A DNA stretch of 64,000 bases, taken from contig RAYB01000011.1 of NCBI GenBank assembly GCA_003669055.1, forward strand, positions 62,001-126,000. Reading direction: 5' to 3'. Shown here piece after piece: positions 17,501-27,297 of this stretch (its first letter is position 1; each line of letters opens with the position of its first letter). Under the pieces are notes generated by a model. That model ran no database searches. It was given only the letters and a program-made list of their open reading frames with translations, and was not told where the DNA came from. Both the position numbers and the translations under genes were made by a program. Source of the DNA: a bacterium 1XD21-70 (GTDB lineage Bacteria > Bacillota > Clostridia > Lachnospirales > Lachnospiraceae).

Positions 17501-20500
17501 CATGAATGGATACCTGGGAGGTGGGACAGCTGGCAAGCGCCTTTCCGCTCCCTGAATGGGAGGTATTCTCCCGGATCGCTACATTTTTCAAAAGCAGAAG
17601 GCCGTTTTCATATCCGCCCTTACCTCCGTTGACGTAGATACCGCCGCCTCCGTAAGCCCCGCCTTTGCTGGTATTCTCTTCAATGGTTCCTCTGTTGATT
17701 GTAGCAACACACCTATGCTGAATAAATATGCCTCCGCCGCTTTCACCAGAGGTATTCTCCCGGATCGTTCCCCCTTCCATGGTGAACTGAGGTTTATAAC
17801 TTTCTGCACTGATAAAATCATTGCTGTCATTGGCAAGGGAAACACCGCCGCCATGATATGCCGTATTACCAGAGACCGTTCCGCCTTCCATCATCACATG
17901 CCCTGTCCTGGCAACCAGAATACCGCCTCCTGCACTGTGGTAATGGCCGGTAGTATCCATTCCTGTTGCCTTATTGCCCCGGATTTCTCCGCCGCTGACA
18001 GTAAATGTGCCGCTGTTGACGAACACACCGCCGCCTACATATGCCTGATTGTTGGCAATGGCTCCGCCGTTCATCTGCACAGTGCCTTCGCTGTAAATTG
18101 CTCCGCCGTATAAATCCGTACTGCTGCCCAGACGGTTCGTTGTGTTCGTATTGTTTTGTAAAACAGCCCCGTCCTCTATATTGCAGGTTCCGCCCTTGAC
18201 CACAACCAGCGGTGCAATAGCAGATACTCCCACATTGGCAGCGCCATCCATGGTAATGTTTCTCAGGGTAAGCGTACCCTTCGCGTTTACCTGTGCCAAT
18301 GCCCCCGTATAAGTGGGATAGCGCATCAGCCTCTGTCCTTCCTTCAATTCCCACTCCTGTGCATTATCTATGGCAACTGTGCCTACCACATATATCTTGT
18401 TCCATCCGTACTCTTCCAGAAGTTCTTTTGCCCTGCCGAATGTCTTCACCTTTTTCGATGATGTCTTTCCGTCATTCGCATCATTGCCGTTCCCGGCCAG
18501 ATATACCCCGTCCGTACTTTCTTTGCGCAGAACAATATTATTCCCGTCTGCCTCAATGACTCCAAAATTCTTTTTGTCAGTGAAGGCAACAGATATATTC
18601 TCTTTTACCGATGCCAGATAATCACTGCTCTCGCCTTGGATCAAGGTCACATCTCCCTGGCTGGCCTGCTGCACGATCATGCCGCTATACAAGATTTCAT
18701 CTGCCCGGAAGCCGTCCTTAACCTTGATGATATGATTTGGCTTGGATTCAGTAAAACCATGTATCATCAATTTTTCCACTTCGCTGTGAATGGTGGTTTC
18801 CAGCACATTGACATTATAATTTATGCCAAGTTCTTTTACCTTTCCTTCTACCTTAAGTGTTCCGTTTTGGCGGATCAACAGTTTATCCATTTCAGCATCC
18901 GAACCGACTGTAACCGTACCGTCATTTATAACCGGAAAATTGCTATTGCTGCTGCCTTGGACATTTTCATTTTGGACATGAATCCTCACATTCCCATCAA
19001 GAGCCATTTCTGCTCCCTTTGCCACAGTGATCTGTCCGAAGATATCCCCTTCCCCTTCCAGTGTAAGCTTATAGCCTTTACTCACTTGGAGCAGGCGCCC
19101 CAGAGGTGTCGTTGTTTTTATCGACGCCCCGTTCATCCGAATGGTGATATTTTTACTGATAGTCATGCTTGTATCCAGCAGAACCGCATTATCCAGGCCT
19201 CCGTACTTCTGGGGAACCAGATCAACCGTCCCTCCATTGGATACCTTTTGCAGTGCCTGTTTCAAAGTGGCAAAGCCTTCATTCCCCACTTTTGCCACAA
19301 TTTCTCTTTCATCATAGGCAACCGCTTTATATTTTCGTTCGCCCTGCTCTATCCCCTCCAGGCCTCCGGCCTCCGCCTTTCCATAAGGGGTTAACGTCTC
19401 TAACCACCGGTAATCGGTAAAATAGCCTGCCTCGGTCACTTCCGGATCGTACATCTCTGCCGCCGGCAGCACTCTGCCTTCTTTTCCCGATTTAATCCAC
19501 AAATCATAAGCGCCGGCAAATTTCTTTTCTGCTTCTTCATTGATGTTGCCATACAAAGCGCCGGAATTCAGTGCAAAAAGAGCACCCTCGGTATACACCC
19601 CGCCGACAATTCCGGAACCGGTTCCCTTCGCTGTTGTGGCATTGCCTTTGATGACGGTATGGTTCAGTTCCACACTGCCGCTGCCGGTATTAAAAATTGC
19701 ACCCGCCATGTCGCTTGTATTTCCCCGGATCACCGTTGCCTTCTCTGCCCCGGACTCGTCGGAAATATTCCCTTTTACCGTTCCTTTGTTCAGAATGGCG
19801 CCTGCGCATCTTGCCCTGTTGTTCTCAATCCTGCCGCCTTTTATATTGAATGGTGTCTTCACATCTACCCCAATGGTAGAATTCCTGGCAAGGATGCTGC
19901 TCCCGGTATATAGGCACACATTGCTTGAAATGGTACAATTATCTAAGGTCTTCTCTCCCTCTCCACTCAAGGAAATGATGTGTTTTTCTACCTTGGAAAC
20001 CACCTCATTATCGCTGATTATACAATCTTTTGCAGTAAATTCTCCCTTCGTCTGAACCAATATAATGTTGTCATTGTAAACAGCAGTGTTTCCACGGATC
20101 CTGACCTTATCAAGTGACAGCTTCTCTGTTGTTGTTGTATTCTGTACCAAAAAGGCAAAACCGCTCTTCTGTATCGTAGTGTCGTACAGCCTTCCGGACA
20201 CCTCTGTAAGGGTGATCCCGCCCCCGTCAATTTCCGCCTCTTCAAGGTTCAGTGTTCCCTTCTGCATATGGATGGCTCTCTTGCTGCCATTCTCAGATAT
20301 ATGGATCTTTTTCAGATTCAGATCGCTGTTTTTCGTTTCCACTACTTTATTGCTGCTTTTGTTGCCGCTGATTGTCAGCCCTTCTCCGGTTAACGTGCTG
20401 CCTTCCAGATAGATCGCTGTTCCATATCCATCCGTGGACTTATGCTCTGACGTATTTCCGGAAATAGTGCTTTCCGCCAGCCTTAATTCTGCTCCTTCTG

Positions 20501-23354
20501 CATAGATTCCGCCGCCATAGGGATGATAACTCTTTGACGTTGTGTTTAATTCCAGGTAATTCCCTGAGATTTCGCATCCCTCCATGTCCAGAGAACCGCC
20601 CTTCATATAAATACCGCCGCCATAGATGTTAATGCTGCCTTTCACTTCTCCGCCGTTTCCTGTAATCACGCACCGGTCTAATTCCAAATCACAGTTTTCT
20701 GCATAGATTCCGCCTCCCATAAAGGAATAACCCCTCTGCTGGGAACTACTGAGTTTGGAAATATCCATCACCAATTTCTGGCCGTCACCGTTCTCCCAGC
20801 TGATCCGCACGCCTTCTGCCCTCAGCCTTGCATTCTCCACATGAAGCCCGGCTCCCTTGATCGAAAATGCTCCGCTTTCCTTCCGAACACCGCGGATCAC
20901 ACCATTGAGCAGGGTAACATTACCGCCGCGGACCGTGTAGGTGCTTCCTGCGTCATCCAGCGCACCGATGGTCATCCCGTTCATATTCAGGGTATAAGTC
21001 TTATTCTCGGAAACCACGCTCTGGGAAACATCCCGTAAAAGCGAGATCGTCTCACCTTCTTTTACATCATCCACCGCTGCCTGCAAAGTCTCATAGCCAC
21101 GCATCGTCTCGCCTTCGCCAATAACTGCAGCCATATTTTCCAGATTCAAAAGAGAGAGTTCCGGAATCACAAACTCTGCCAGAAGCGTTTCCAGCCCTTC
21201 CAGCTTTTGTGTCTTTTCCGGGCTGATTGCTTCCTTTTCTTCTTCGGCCAGATTCTCATACGCCCCCCTGGCTTCTGCCACCTGCCCGCCAAGTTCTGTC
21301 AGGTACTCCTGTACGGATTCCCAATATGCCTTTGTATATCCCTGGGGATCCTCTTCCTCATTTACATTGATCTCGGGCTGATAATGATATATCTCTTCTG
21401 CCTCCGGGAGTGCATCCAGCAATGCAATTGCCGATTCCAGGGCAGGAGACCGAAGTACCGCCAACTCAATATCCGGATCCAGTTCCACGACAATCTCCAG
21501 GTCAGAAGACACCTGCCCTACCACATATACATAAGAATATTTCTCCCAGCCAGCCCTCTCGCCCGCATTGGAATCACTGGCCAATGTCAGCGTATCTGCT
21601 TCTGCCGGTTCCAGTTCCTCTCCGTTGGCTGTCACACTGACAATCTCATATTCTTCTTCTGTTTCCACTGCAAAACAGAGATCTTCTCCTCCGGCAACAT
21701 ACTCTGCACCCACAATCTTGGCACCGCCCATGGGGTTCACGGTATAGTCTACCAGATACTCCTCTTCGATAACCTTTGCGATATCTTCCCAAGAAACCTT
21801 CAGTGCCTTTACATTCACATGGTTCTTAATCGTTACCGTATCAAAAGCTGTCCCTTCCAGTTCTCCTAGATGTTCAATCTCTTCATCCTCCAGAGCCTGG
21901 CCGTCCATCTCAATTTTGCCGGTCTTTTCTTCCTCGGTTTCGGGTTCTCCCTTCATCTCCTCAGCTGAACTGGCCTCTGTCTCTTCTGCCTTTGTTGCCG
22001 TATCGCCTGCCTGGATATCTCCGGTCTCGGATTCCTTTTCTGTCTCCGTCTCGGATTCTGTTTCAGCCTCAGGCTCGGATTCCTCCTCTGCTTCTGAACC
22101 GTCCTCCTCTGTAACCTTATCTTCCGTTTCGGCCTCCGGCTCTTTCTCTGTCTCAGATTCTGTTTCCTTTTCTGTCTCAGGTTCAGAGCCTTCTTCTGCG
22201 CCGTTTTCCTCTCCTGGCTCAGCTTCACTCATTTCATCGGCTTCTTCCTTTACATTGTCTTTTGGTGTTTCTTCCTCAGCTTCTTGTTCTGCCTCGTCTG
22301 GATTTGCTTCCTCCTCTGTTTCGATTACAATTCCCTCGTGTTCCGGATCCTCTGCGGAAATTGCTACTAAAGCCACCTTATGGCCGGATATTCCTAAAAG
22401 TTCTTCCCCTGACGGTGCCCCTTCTGCTTCCTTGCTTTCTTCCGGTTCTTCGTTTTCCTCTTTGGGGGATTTTGTCATCTCCGGAACCTCTATGCCAGAT
22501 TCAGCCTCTTTTATCTCTTCCTCTGGCTCCTCCTCTAATTCTTCCAATTCGTCAGTCTCAGCTTCCGTAGATCCCTCTGCTTTCACCGGCTCCGTTTCCT
22601 CGGATTCTTCTGTTTCATCCGGCTTAGTCTCTTCAGTCTCCCCAGGCTTTGCTGCTTCATTTCCAGCATCGCTTTCTTCAGGTTCCTGAATGCTTCCTTC
22701 CCCCTCTGTCTCACCTTCTGCCGGAAGGGTGCTGTCCTCCGGTTCTCCCGGATTCCCATCCGCGTTTTCTGTCTCCTGAGGGGTAATCACTTCTGCCTTC
22801 GGCTTTTCCACTACATCATCAATCATATCTGCCGCTTCATAATTCTCTGCATAGCCTGGCAGGCCTTCCATATCTTCATCGATATTGGCTGTATTGGGAT
22901 TGACTGTCACCGGTTTTGTCTCGTAGCCGTCAATATTCACCCGATAATCCACTACCAGGTCGCTTTCATTCAGGAACAGAAAAATCACGTCCTTTGTCCC
23001 TTCCTGGTAAAACACCTGCAGGGAAGTCCCCTCCGGCGCATAGCTGCTGTCAATATCTAAATCCAGTTCATAAACCTTTCCCTTTTTCTTCCCTAAAAGT
23101 TCTTCATACTTATTTCGTATGCTCTTTTTCCTGGCCGCAAGTTCCAGGAACGAAAACGAAAACGTCTCTCCCTGCTCCACCGCTTCCCGGACCGCATCCC
23201 GAAGCGCCTTTCCCTCGACCAGGAACAGAGCGCTCTCCGTTTCACCTGCCGCAAATACCGTTCCCAGATTTCCACCCACATTGGTAGCCACCATAACCAT
23301 GGTCAGCAGGGAAGCTACCAGCCGCCGGTAATTCCTGCGAATCTCTTTCCACAT
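14556..23354 (-). CDS. Giant LPXTG-anchored surface protein with beta-helix and SpaA-like domains
   Basis: Cell-wall protein of 2932 residues, probably an adhesin. The ATG at 23354 follows GGAGAG and opens a signal peptide ending near VFAAG (about 37). Residues about 185-485 are an acidic Glu/Ser/Thr/Pro linker. A parallel beta-helix region spans about 750-2055, in several blocks rich in GGGIY and SGN turns. A Cna-B-like domain (about 2070-2180) and five related SpaA/prealbumin-like domains (about 2180-2830) follow. Each of the five opens with a Lys strand (such as LTISKQVT, LTIKKTVTG) and closes with an Asn strand (VFTNEK, FENHLN, FVNHRE), the residues used for internal isopeptide bonds. A Gly-rich stretch and the sortase signal LPRTG (about 2894), a hydrophobic helix and a KKREEDAK tail end the protein. 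The ligand is not predictable; no sortase gene is in the window. Confidence 0.92.
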   Translation of the reverse strand: MWKEIRRNYRRLVASLLTMVMVATNVGGNLGTVFAAGETESALFLVEGKALRDAVREAVEQGETFSFSFLELAARKKSIRNKYEELLGKKKGKVYELDLDIDSSYAPEGTSLQVFYQEGTKDVIFLFLNESDLVVDYRVNIDGYETKPVTVNPNTANIDEDMEGLPGYAENYEAADMIDDVVEKPKAEVITPQETENADGNPGEPEDSTLPAEGETEGEGSIQEPEESDAGNEAAKPGETEETKPDETEESEETEPVKAEGSTEAETDELEELEEEPEEEIKEAESGIEVPEMTKSPKEENEEPEESKEAEGAPSGEELLGISGHKVALVAISAEDPEHEGIVIETEEEANPDEAEQEAEEETPKDNVKEEADEMSEAEPGEENGAEEGSEPETEKETESETEKEPEAETEDKVTEEDGSEAEEESEPEAETESETETEKESETGDIQAGDTATKAEETEASSAEEMKGEPETEEEKTGKIEMDGQALEDEEIEHLGELEGTAFDTVTIKNHVNVKALKVSWEDIAKVIEEEYLVDYTVNPMGGAKIVGAEYVAGGEDLCFAVETEEEYEIVSVTANGEELEPAEADTLTLASDSNAGERAGWEKYSYVYVVGQVSSDLEIVVELDPDIELAVLRSPALESAIALLDALPEAEEIYHYQPEINVNEEEDPQGYTKAYWESVQEYLTELGGQVAEARGAYENLAEEEKEAISPEKTQKLEGLETLLAEFVIPELSLLNLENMAAVIGEGETMRGYETLQAAVDDVKEGETISLLRDVSQSVVSENKTYTLNMNGMTIGALDDAGSTYTVRGGNVTLLNGVIRGVRKESGAFSIKGAGLHVENARLRAEGVRISWENGDGQKLVMDISKLSSSQQRGYSFMGGGIYAENCDLELDRCVITGNGGEVKGSINIYGGGIYMKGGSLDMEGCEISGNYLELNTTSKSYHPYGGGIYAEGAELRLAESTISGNTSEHKSTDGYGTAIYLEGSTLTGEGLTISGNKSSNKVVETKNSDLNLKKIHISENGSKRAIHMQKGTLNLEEAEIDGGGITLTEVSGRLYDTTIQKSGFAFLVQNTTTTEKLSLDKVRIRGNTAVYNDNIILVQTKGEFTAKDCIISDNEVVSKVEKHIISLSGEGEKTLDNCTISSNVCLYTGSSILARNSTIGVDVKTPFNIKGGRIENNRARCAGAILNKGTVKGNISDESGAEKATVIRGNTSDMAGAIFNTGSGSVELNHTVIKGNATTAKGTGSGIVGGVYTEGALFALNSGALYGNINEEAEKKFAGAYDLWIKSGKEGRVLPAAEMYDPEVTEAGYFTDYRWLETLTPYGKAEAGGLEGIEQGERKYKAVAYDEREIVAKVGNEGFATLKQALQKVSNGGTVDLVPQKYGGLDNAVLLDTSMTISKNITIRMNGASIKTTTPLGRLLQVSKGYKLTLEGEGDIFGQITVAKGAEMALDGNVRIHVQNENVQGSSNSNFPVINDGTVTVGSDAEMDKLLIRQNGTLKVEGKVKELGINYNVNVLETTIHSEVEKLMIHGFTESKPNHIIKVKDGFRADEILYSGMIVQQASQGDVTLIQGESSDYLASVKENISVAFTDKKNFGVIEADGNNIVLRKESTDGVYLAGNGNDANDGKTSSKKVKTFGRAKELLEEYGWNKIYVVGTVAIDNAQEWELKEGQRLMRYPTYTGALAQVNAKGTLTLRNITMDGAANVGVSAIAPLVVVKGGTCNIEDGAVLQNNTNTTNRLGSSTDLYGGAIYSEGTVQMNGGAIANNQAYVGGGVFVNSGTFTVSGGEIRGNKATGMDTTGHYHSAGGGILVARTGHVMMEGGTVSGNTAYHGGGVSLANDSNDFISAESYKPQFTMEGGTIRENTSGESGGGIFIQHRCVATINRGTIEENTSKGGAYGGGGIYVNGGKGGYENGLLLLKNVAIRENTSHSGSGKALASCPTSQVSIHVTDGAVIYDNKPVSSSGISDLYIKSGIINGVSGHPSVMVSPFMLGGGAYHWKDKSGSELPLNGIKLVYSGQLAAFTEVTANDITAHEDDFRVKIQNNEAWTQGGGIGSNGNVIIGSETGELVDIDIEKIWENVSYDYEKPEVDVEIWRGVEGQNPENQEKIGFIRLTEKDGWKASVKGLPKVSGSGETYVYDVREVENGYLSKIEAPVIQETQDGATTRTSYSWKVVNTPQYNLKLEKQVEREPGDLRDSTFHFTIQLGNIGDQTLQTVRTNRDGTTEEGQLTFVKGNGNRGTAEVDLAAGESILLKGIPGAMNYMISESLSGAQETYINGEAHSETGTAYGNLKLGTQSVVFQNIFGPVQKIAVAKQVTGNDGDRDKEFQFTLNLSMDEKKDEKQLQGEIRRTLAKADGSTEVTAETLTKIIDKDGKAYFQMKFPLKHGETMTIEVPKGTNWSVTEDEANQDGYRTEVKGAVSGNVLAEDLIGDKTIVFTNEKVKGNLTISKQVTSEDGNIGALQDREFTFRIVLTDEEGEPLAKNPVYARGRENSLSPETEDLLPDESAENTYKVTLKHGQAVTILDLPRGTRYQVAEEEANQDGYVTLTKDAEGIIGSSTVEENGVIKAVTMEAAFENHLNKPGSLTIKKTVTGNGGETQRKFRFQVDFEKNGEKPKEGFTYTGTVGGMAASGVIHSGEPVYLQSGDYVTIKEIPGGTGYRVTEAEANQEGYVTTVKGVVTGEAAGTLMNQEAAIEEFVNHRELTKGSLAVQKIVTGTRGDRNRAFTFHILLTDEEGNVLAGSYPYTGSSIENGIDAPKNGNFILSEGTGMVALKHGQRITISGLPAGTHYRVTEAEANKEGYTTASSNGTGIIQAEGTIIAEFTNNRPGGGGGGNNGGGGNPGGGGSTPGGPGTTTTIDTPEVPLANFTEIDPDNILIEEEEVPLASWLPRTGDSRHLAALLLMFGGAGIGMLAAALGLKKREEDAK

Positions 23355-23436
23355 ACCCACTCTCTCCTTTTTGTTCTGTTGCTGTCCTTCTTTTTTTAAC
23401 AGCATAGCCATTTTTTAAGGCTTCCTTTATCTATCT

Positions 23437-23913
23437 TTAACGTTCGCTGGCATGGCCCGCCAGAAAAGGAGGCCGCGCCAAATCTTGCGTATTATTTTTA
23501 CTGTTTCTCCTACAGTTCCCCAAAAATGCCAACAACTCCAGTGCACTGCGAAAGTATACATACCTCCCGCCAGTCAGCCGCCCACGAATCCTGCCTTGCA
23601 GGCTTTTATGCTGCCTTGCAAACAATTCCAAAATAATAATTTCCTGCATCTTTCTCCCATGTAGCTGCTGCCTGTACCTCCCCTCTGGAAAATGGCATTC
23701 TGCCCTTATCTGTAATGTTTCCAAAGAACCGGCCATCTGTTCAATACCCAGGCACAATTCTGCCAAACTCTTAAACGGCACCGTTTCTTTGCATTCCGGA
23801 TGGGCGATCACCCCAAACGGCTCCCCTCTTTCCCATCCTTGTATGCACACCAGCATACTCTTGCCAGAAAACCCATCCCCAGATATATATACCACCTCCA
23901 TCCCCTTTCCCAT
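23437..23913 (-). CDS. Small repeated-module protein upstream of the surface protein
   Basis: 158 residues, no named function, no signal peptide. It contains two or more copies of a short module ending in a helix pattern F-x-S-x-x-E-L: residues near 45-60 (VPFKSLAELCLGIEQM) and near 120-140 (YVYFRSALELLAFLGN), the latter preceded by RQHKSLQGRI. The same pattern (RQNASWQG followed by FSSFLQLVAYLE) occurs in the protein at 34408-35142. It lies 82 bp upstream of the giant surface protein gene on the same strand, so they may be co-transcribed. The start is uncertain between the ATG at 23913 and one four codons later. Confidence 0.6.
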   Translation of the reverse strand: MGKGMEVVYISGDGFSGKSMLVCIQGWERGEPFGVIAHPECKETVPFKSLAELCLGIEQMAGSLETLQIRAECHFPEGRYRQQLHGRKMQEIIILELFARQHKSLQGRIRGRLTGGRYVYFRSALELLAFLGNCRRNSKNNTQDLARPPFLAGHASER

Positions 23914-23972
23914 GGCACCGTATGAAGTTGAATAAATTTGATATAATATGGATTATGGGAATAGAATAAAAG

Positions 23973-23995
23973 AAATGCCCTGCATCCGGGCATTT
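23973..23995. other. Hairpin in the intergenic region
   Basis: AAATGCCC (23973-23980) pairs with GGGCATTT (23988-23995) around a 7-nt loop. It lies about 26 bp after the first extended -10 and has no strong T run; it may be a weak terminator. Confidence 0.4.
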
Positions 23996-24132
23996 AATTG
24001 GGAAAACCTTCAGATTCTTTTTCGAGAAAACCCTAAAAATTCACTTGATTTTTGAAACCATATGGTGTAAAATTACAATTAAAATAGACTTTCCAAAAAC
24101 TAGGATATTATTTAACTTGGTATAATCCATAT

Positions 24133-24216
24133 TATAGGAATTAGAACCGTTTCCTGTGATTAGAATTGCAGCACAAAGCCTGCCTCTTTATCTGCATCAG
24201 AGGCAGGCCTTTTTGT
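24133..24216 (+). ncRNA. Candidate small RNA (promoter plus terminator without an ORF)
   Basis: An extended -10 TGGTATAAT ends at 24126 and a terminator hairpin GCCTGCCTCT/AGAGGCAGGC (24178-24208) is followed by TTTTTGT, with no convincing ORF between. The predicted transcript is about 80 nt. The -35 region is poor, so this is tentative. Confidence 0.3.
24176..24214. terminator. Hairpin terminator, probably bidirectional
   Basis: A perfect 10-bp stem GCCTGCCTCT (24178-24187) with AGAGGCAGGC (24199-24208), with TTTTTGT on the plus side and TTTGTG on the minus side. It follows the DUF3810 gene on the minus strand. Confidence 0.7.
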
Positions 24217-24234
24217 ATCTCAAACATTAAGTCT

Positions 24235-25350
24235 TTATTTGAATTTAAGATAATACCCCAACATCAAATCCACCATCCGCCCATAACTCTGCACCCCGTC
24301 GCTCTGGTCATTCGCCTTTAAGTACACATCATTCATCTGGTTGGCCGCCTCTGCCACCTTCCCCTCATACTTATCCCAGAACGCATTATTTTTCCTCAGA
24401 TCCTCCTTTGCCTGTTCGCAAAGCTGCCCGTACAGGTCTGCATAAGCATCCCAGTCCGCCCGCGCCAGGGCATTCCCGGCGTAGACCCACCCCGTCAGGT
24501 AGCCGCTGTAGCGAAACGCCTGCCGTTCCGACTCCACACACGCCAAGTAGCCGATAAAGTTCGCCTCGTCCTCCCGCATAAATCCTTTCAGATGGGACAG
24601 TTCATGGCACATGGTATGCGGGATATTATAACTTGGCATGTATTTGTTATAATTCGCCTCTATGGTAAAAGGGGAATAGATCCCGCAAAGCTGCTGCACC
24701 GAAAGAATCGAGGACATCCTGACCTCTTTCGGCTCCGGATAAAATCCCCCAAGCACCGGAAACTTCTTCCCTACCTGCTGCATGGCACGGACACTTTCTT
24801 CCCTCCACGCCCACCGGTTGTCCACATAGCGCTCCTCCAAGGCCGTCTCATTCACTCTCTTTGTCAAAAACTCACACAGTTCCTGCAATTCCTCCTTTGA
24901 ATACGCCCCTGCCTCCAACCCGGCATATTCCGAAAAAGGAGCCGCATAATAGTTCACCCCACAATTGCTGGTATATAAAAAAAGCAGCAATCCGACCCAA
25001 AATGCCATCCTTGCCAAGACCCGCCTTGGCTCCCGCCAAAACCGCCAGGCATACGCCACCACATAAACAATCAAATACAGGGTCTTTTCCACCACGGAAA
25101 ACGGAAAAAGGCCAAAAAATCCCCCTATCACTGCCACCAGCAAGGGATACACATGACGGGCATACCAGGTCGCCATCCCGGCCACATTCCTTGCCAGTAC
25201 CTGCAGAACCACTGCAGCCATGAACAAACCAAGCCCACAGAAAAAATACTCCTTATCTCCGATTTTCTGCATAGCACCCCGGATTTTCTCTCTTATCTTC
25301 CCCACCCGATTTCCTCCTTCTCCCCTCTTTCCACGGCATCCCCCTGCCAT
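24235..25350 (-). CDS. DUF3810-family membrane zinc metalloprotein
   Basis: 371 residues from the ATG at 25350 (GGGGGAGG upstream); a GTG at 25305 with AGGAGG seven bases before it is an equally good start. Three to four membrane segments occupy the first 150 residues, followed by a soluble domain with the zinc-protease-like motif HTMCHELSHLKGF and, further on, acidic residues in EDEANFIGYLACV. The motif HExxH-type HELSH and DUF3810 membership are visible; the substrate is not known. It follows the ATPase operon on the same strand, but a terminator lies between, so it is probably separate. A reading from 25416 would overlap that terminator and is rejected. Confidence 0.8.
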   Translation of the reverse strand: MAGGCRGKRGEGGNRVGKIREKIRGAMQKIGDKEYFFCGLGLFMAAVVLQVLARNVAGMATWYARHVYPLLVAVIGGFFGLFPFSVVEKTLYLIVYVVAYAWRFWREPRRVLARMAFWVGLLLFLYTSNCGVNYYAAPFSEYAGLEAGAYSKEELQELCEFLTKRVNETALEERYVDNRWAWREESVRAMQQVGKKFPVLGGFYPEPKEVRMSSILSVQQLCGIYSPFTIEANYNKYMPSYNIPHTMCHELSHLKGFMREDEANFIGYLACVESERQAFRYSGYLTGWVYAGNALARADWDAYADLYGQLCEQAKEDLRKNNAFWDKYEGKVAEAANQMNDVYLKANDQSDGVQSYGRMVDLMLGYYLKFK

Positions 25351-25376
25351 TATTTCCCATCCTCCCCCTGAAACGG

Positions 25377-25410
25377 AAAACTCCCGGCAGCACATCCCTG
25401 CCAGGAGTTC
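25377..25410 (-). terminator. Terminator of the ATP synthase operon
   Basis: AACTCCCGGCAG (25379-25390) pairs with CTGCCAGGAGTT (25398-25409) around a 7-nt loop. On the minus strand the stem is followed by a TTTT stretch. It lies about 25 bp after the atpC stop. Confidence 0.75.
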
Positions 25411-25435
25411 CCGCAACTCTTCTCTTATACTTTCT

Positions 25436-25831
25436 CTATTTCAGCCCCAGCCTCACCAGGGCTCTCTTCAATGCCATCTCCGCACGCAGCGTATCCAGGC
25501 CTGCCTCCCCAGAAGTCAGACGCCTTTCCGCACGCACTCTGGCCTCCTCGGCACGCTTAAAATCAATCTCATCCGGCCACTCCGCCACCTCTGCCATGAT
25601 GGTAACGCTATCCGGCAGGACGGTGATAAACCCGGAGATCAGGGAAGCCTGTTTCTTCTCCCCCTCCTCATGGATCGTCAGCACCCCCGGCGCCACCACC
25701 GCTGTCAGCGGGATATGGTTCGGGTAGACACCGATATTTCCCTCCGTAGTTGTCAGTTCCACCATGGCTACATCGCCCTCGTAAAACTGCTTCTCCGGAG
25801 TGATTACATTCAGTTTCATCACATCAGCCAT
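25436..25831 (-). CDS. atpC: F1Fo ATP synthase epsilon subunit
   Basis: Central-stalk subunit of F1, 131 residues, normal length. The N-terminal beta-sandwich is clear (KLNVITPEKQFYEGDVAMVELTTTEGNIGVYPNHIPL), followed by a C-terminal two-helix region rich in Arg and Glu (RAEEARVRAERRL). It couples rotation to the c ring and can inhibit hydrolysis in the family. Last gene of the atp operon, 11 bp after atpD, with a terminator just downstream. Confidence 0.95.
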   Translation of the reverse strand: MADVMKLNVITPEKQFYEGDVAMVELTTTEGNIGVYPNHIPLTAVVAPGVLTIHEEGEKKQASLISGFITVLPDSVTIMAEVAEWPDEIDFKRAEEARVRAERRLTSGEAGLDTLRAEMALKRALVRLGLK

Positions 25832-25842
25832 AGATGTACCCC

Positions 25843-27276
<1,434 letters not shown>

Positions 27277-27297
27277 TCACAAACAGCTACCTTGCCC

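Larger units (their letters stand above)
23914..24234. other. AT-rich intergenic region with paired promoter-like units
   Basis: No gene of normal size is seen. Two extended -10 sequences, TGATATAAT (23939-23947) and TGGTATAAT (24118-24126), lie on the plus strand. TATAATATGGATTA (from 23942) and TAATCCATATTATA (from 24123) are inverted copies of each other, and each is followed by GGAATAGAA or GGAATTAGAA. Hairpins follow both units. Confidence 0.5.

Noticed and set aside
21916-22689. Ser-rich plus-strand frame
   Set aside because: Antisense of the Glu-rich linker of the surface protein; Ser codons are the complement of Glu codons.
25351-25416. Longer N-terminus for the DUF3810 protein
   Set aside because: It overlaps the atp operon terminator and carries no family sequence.
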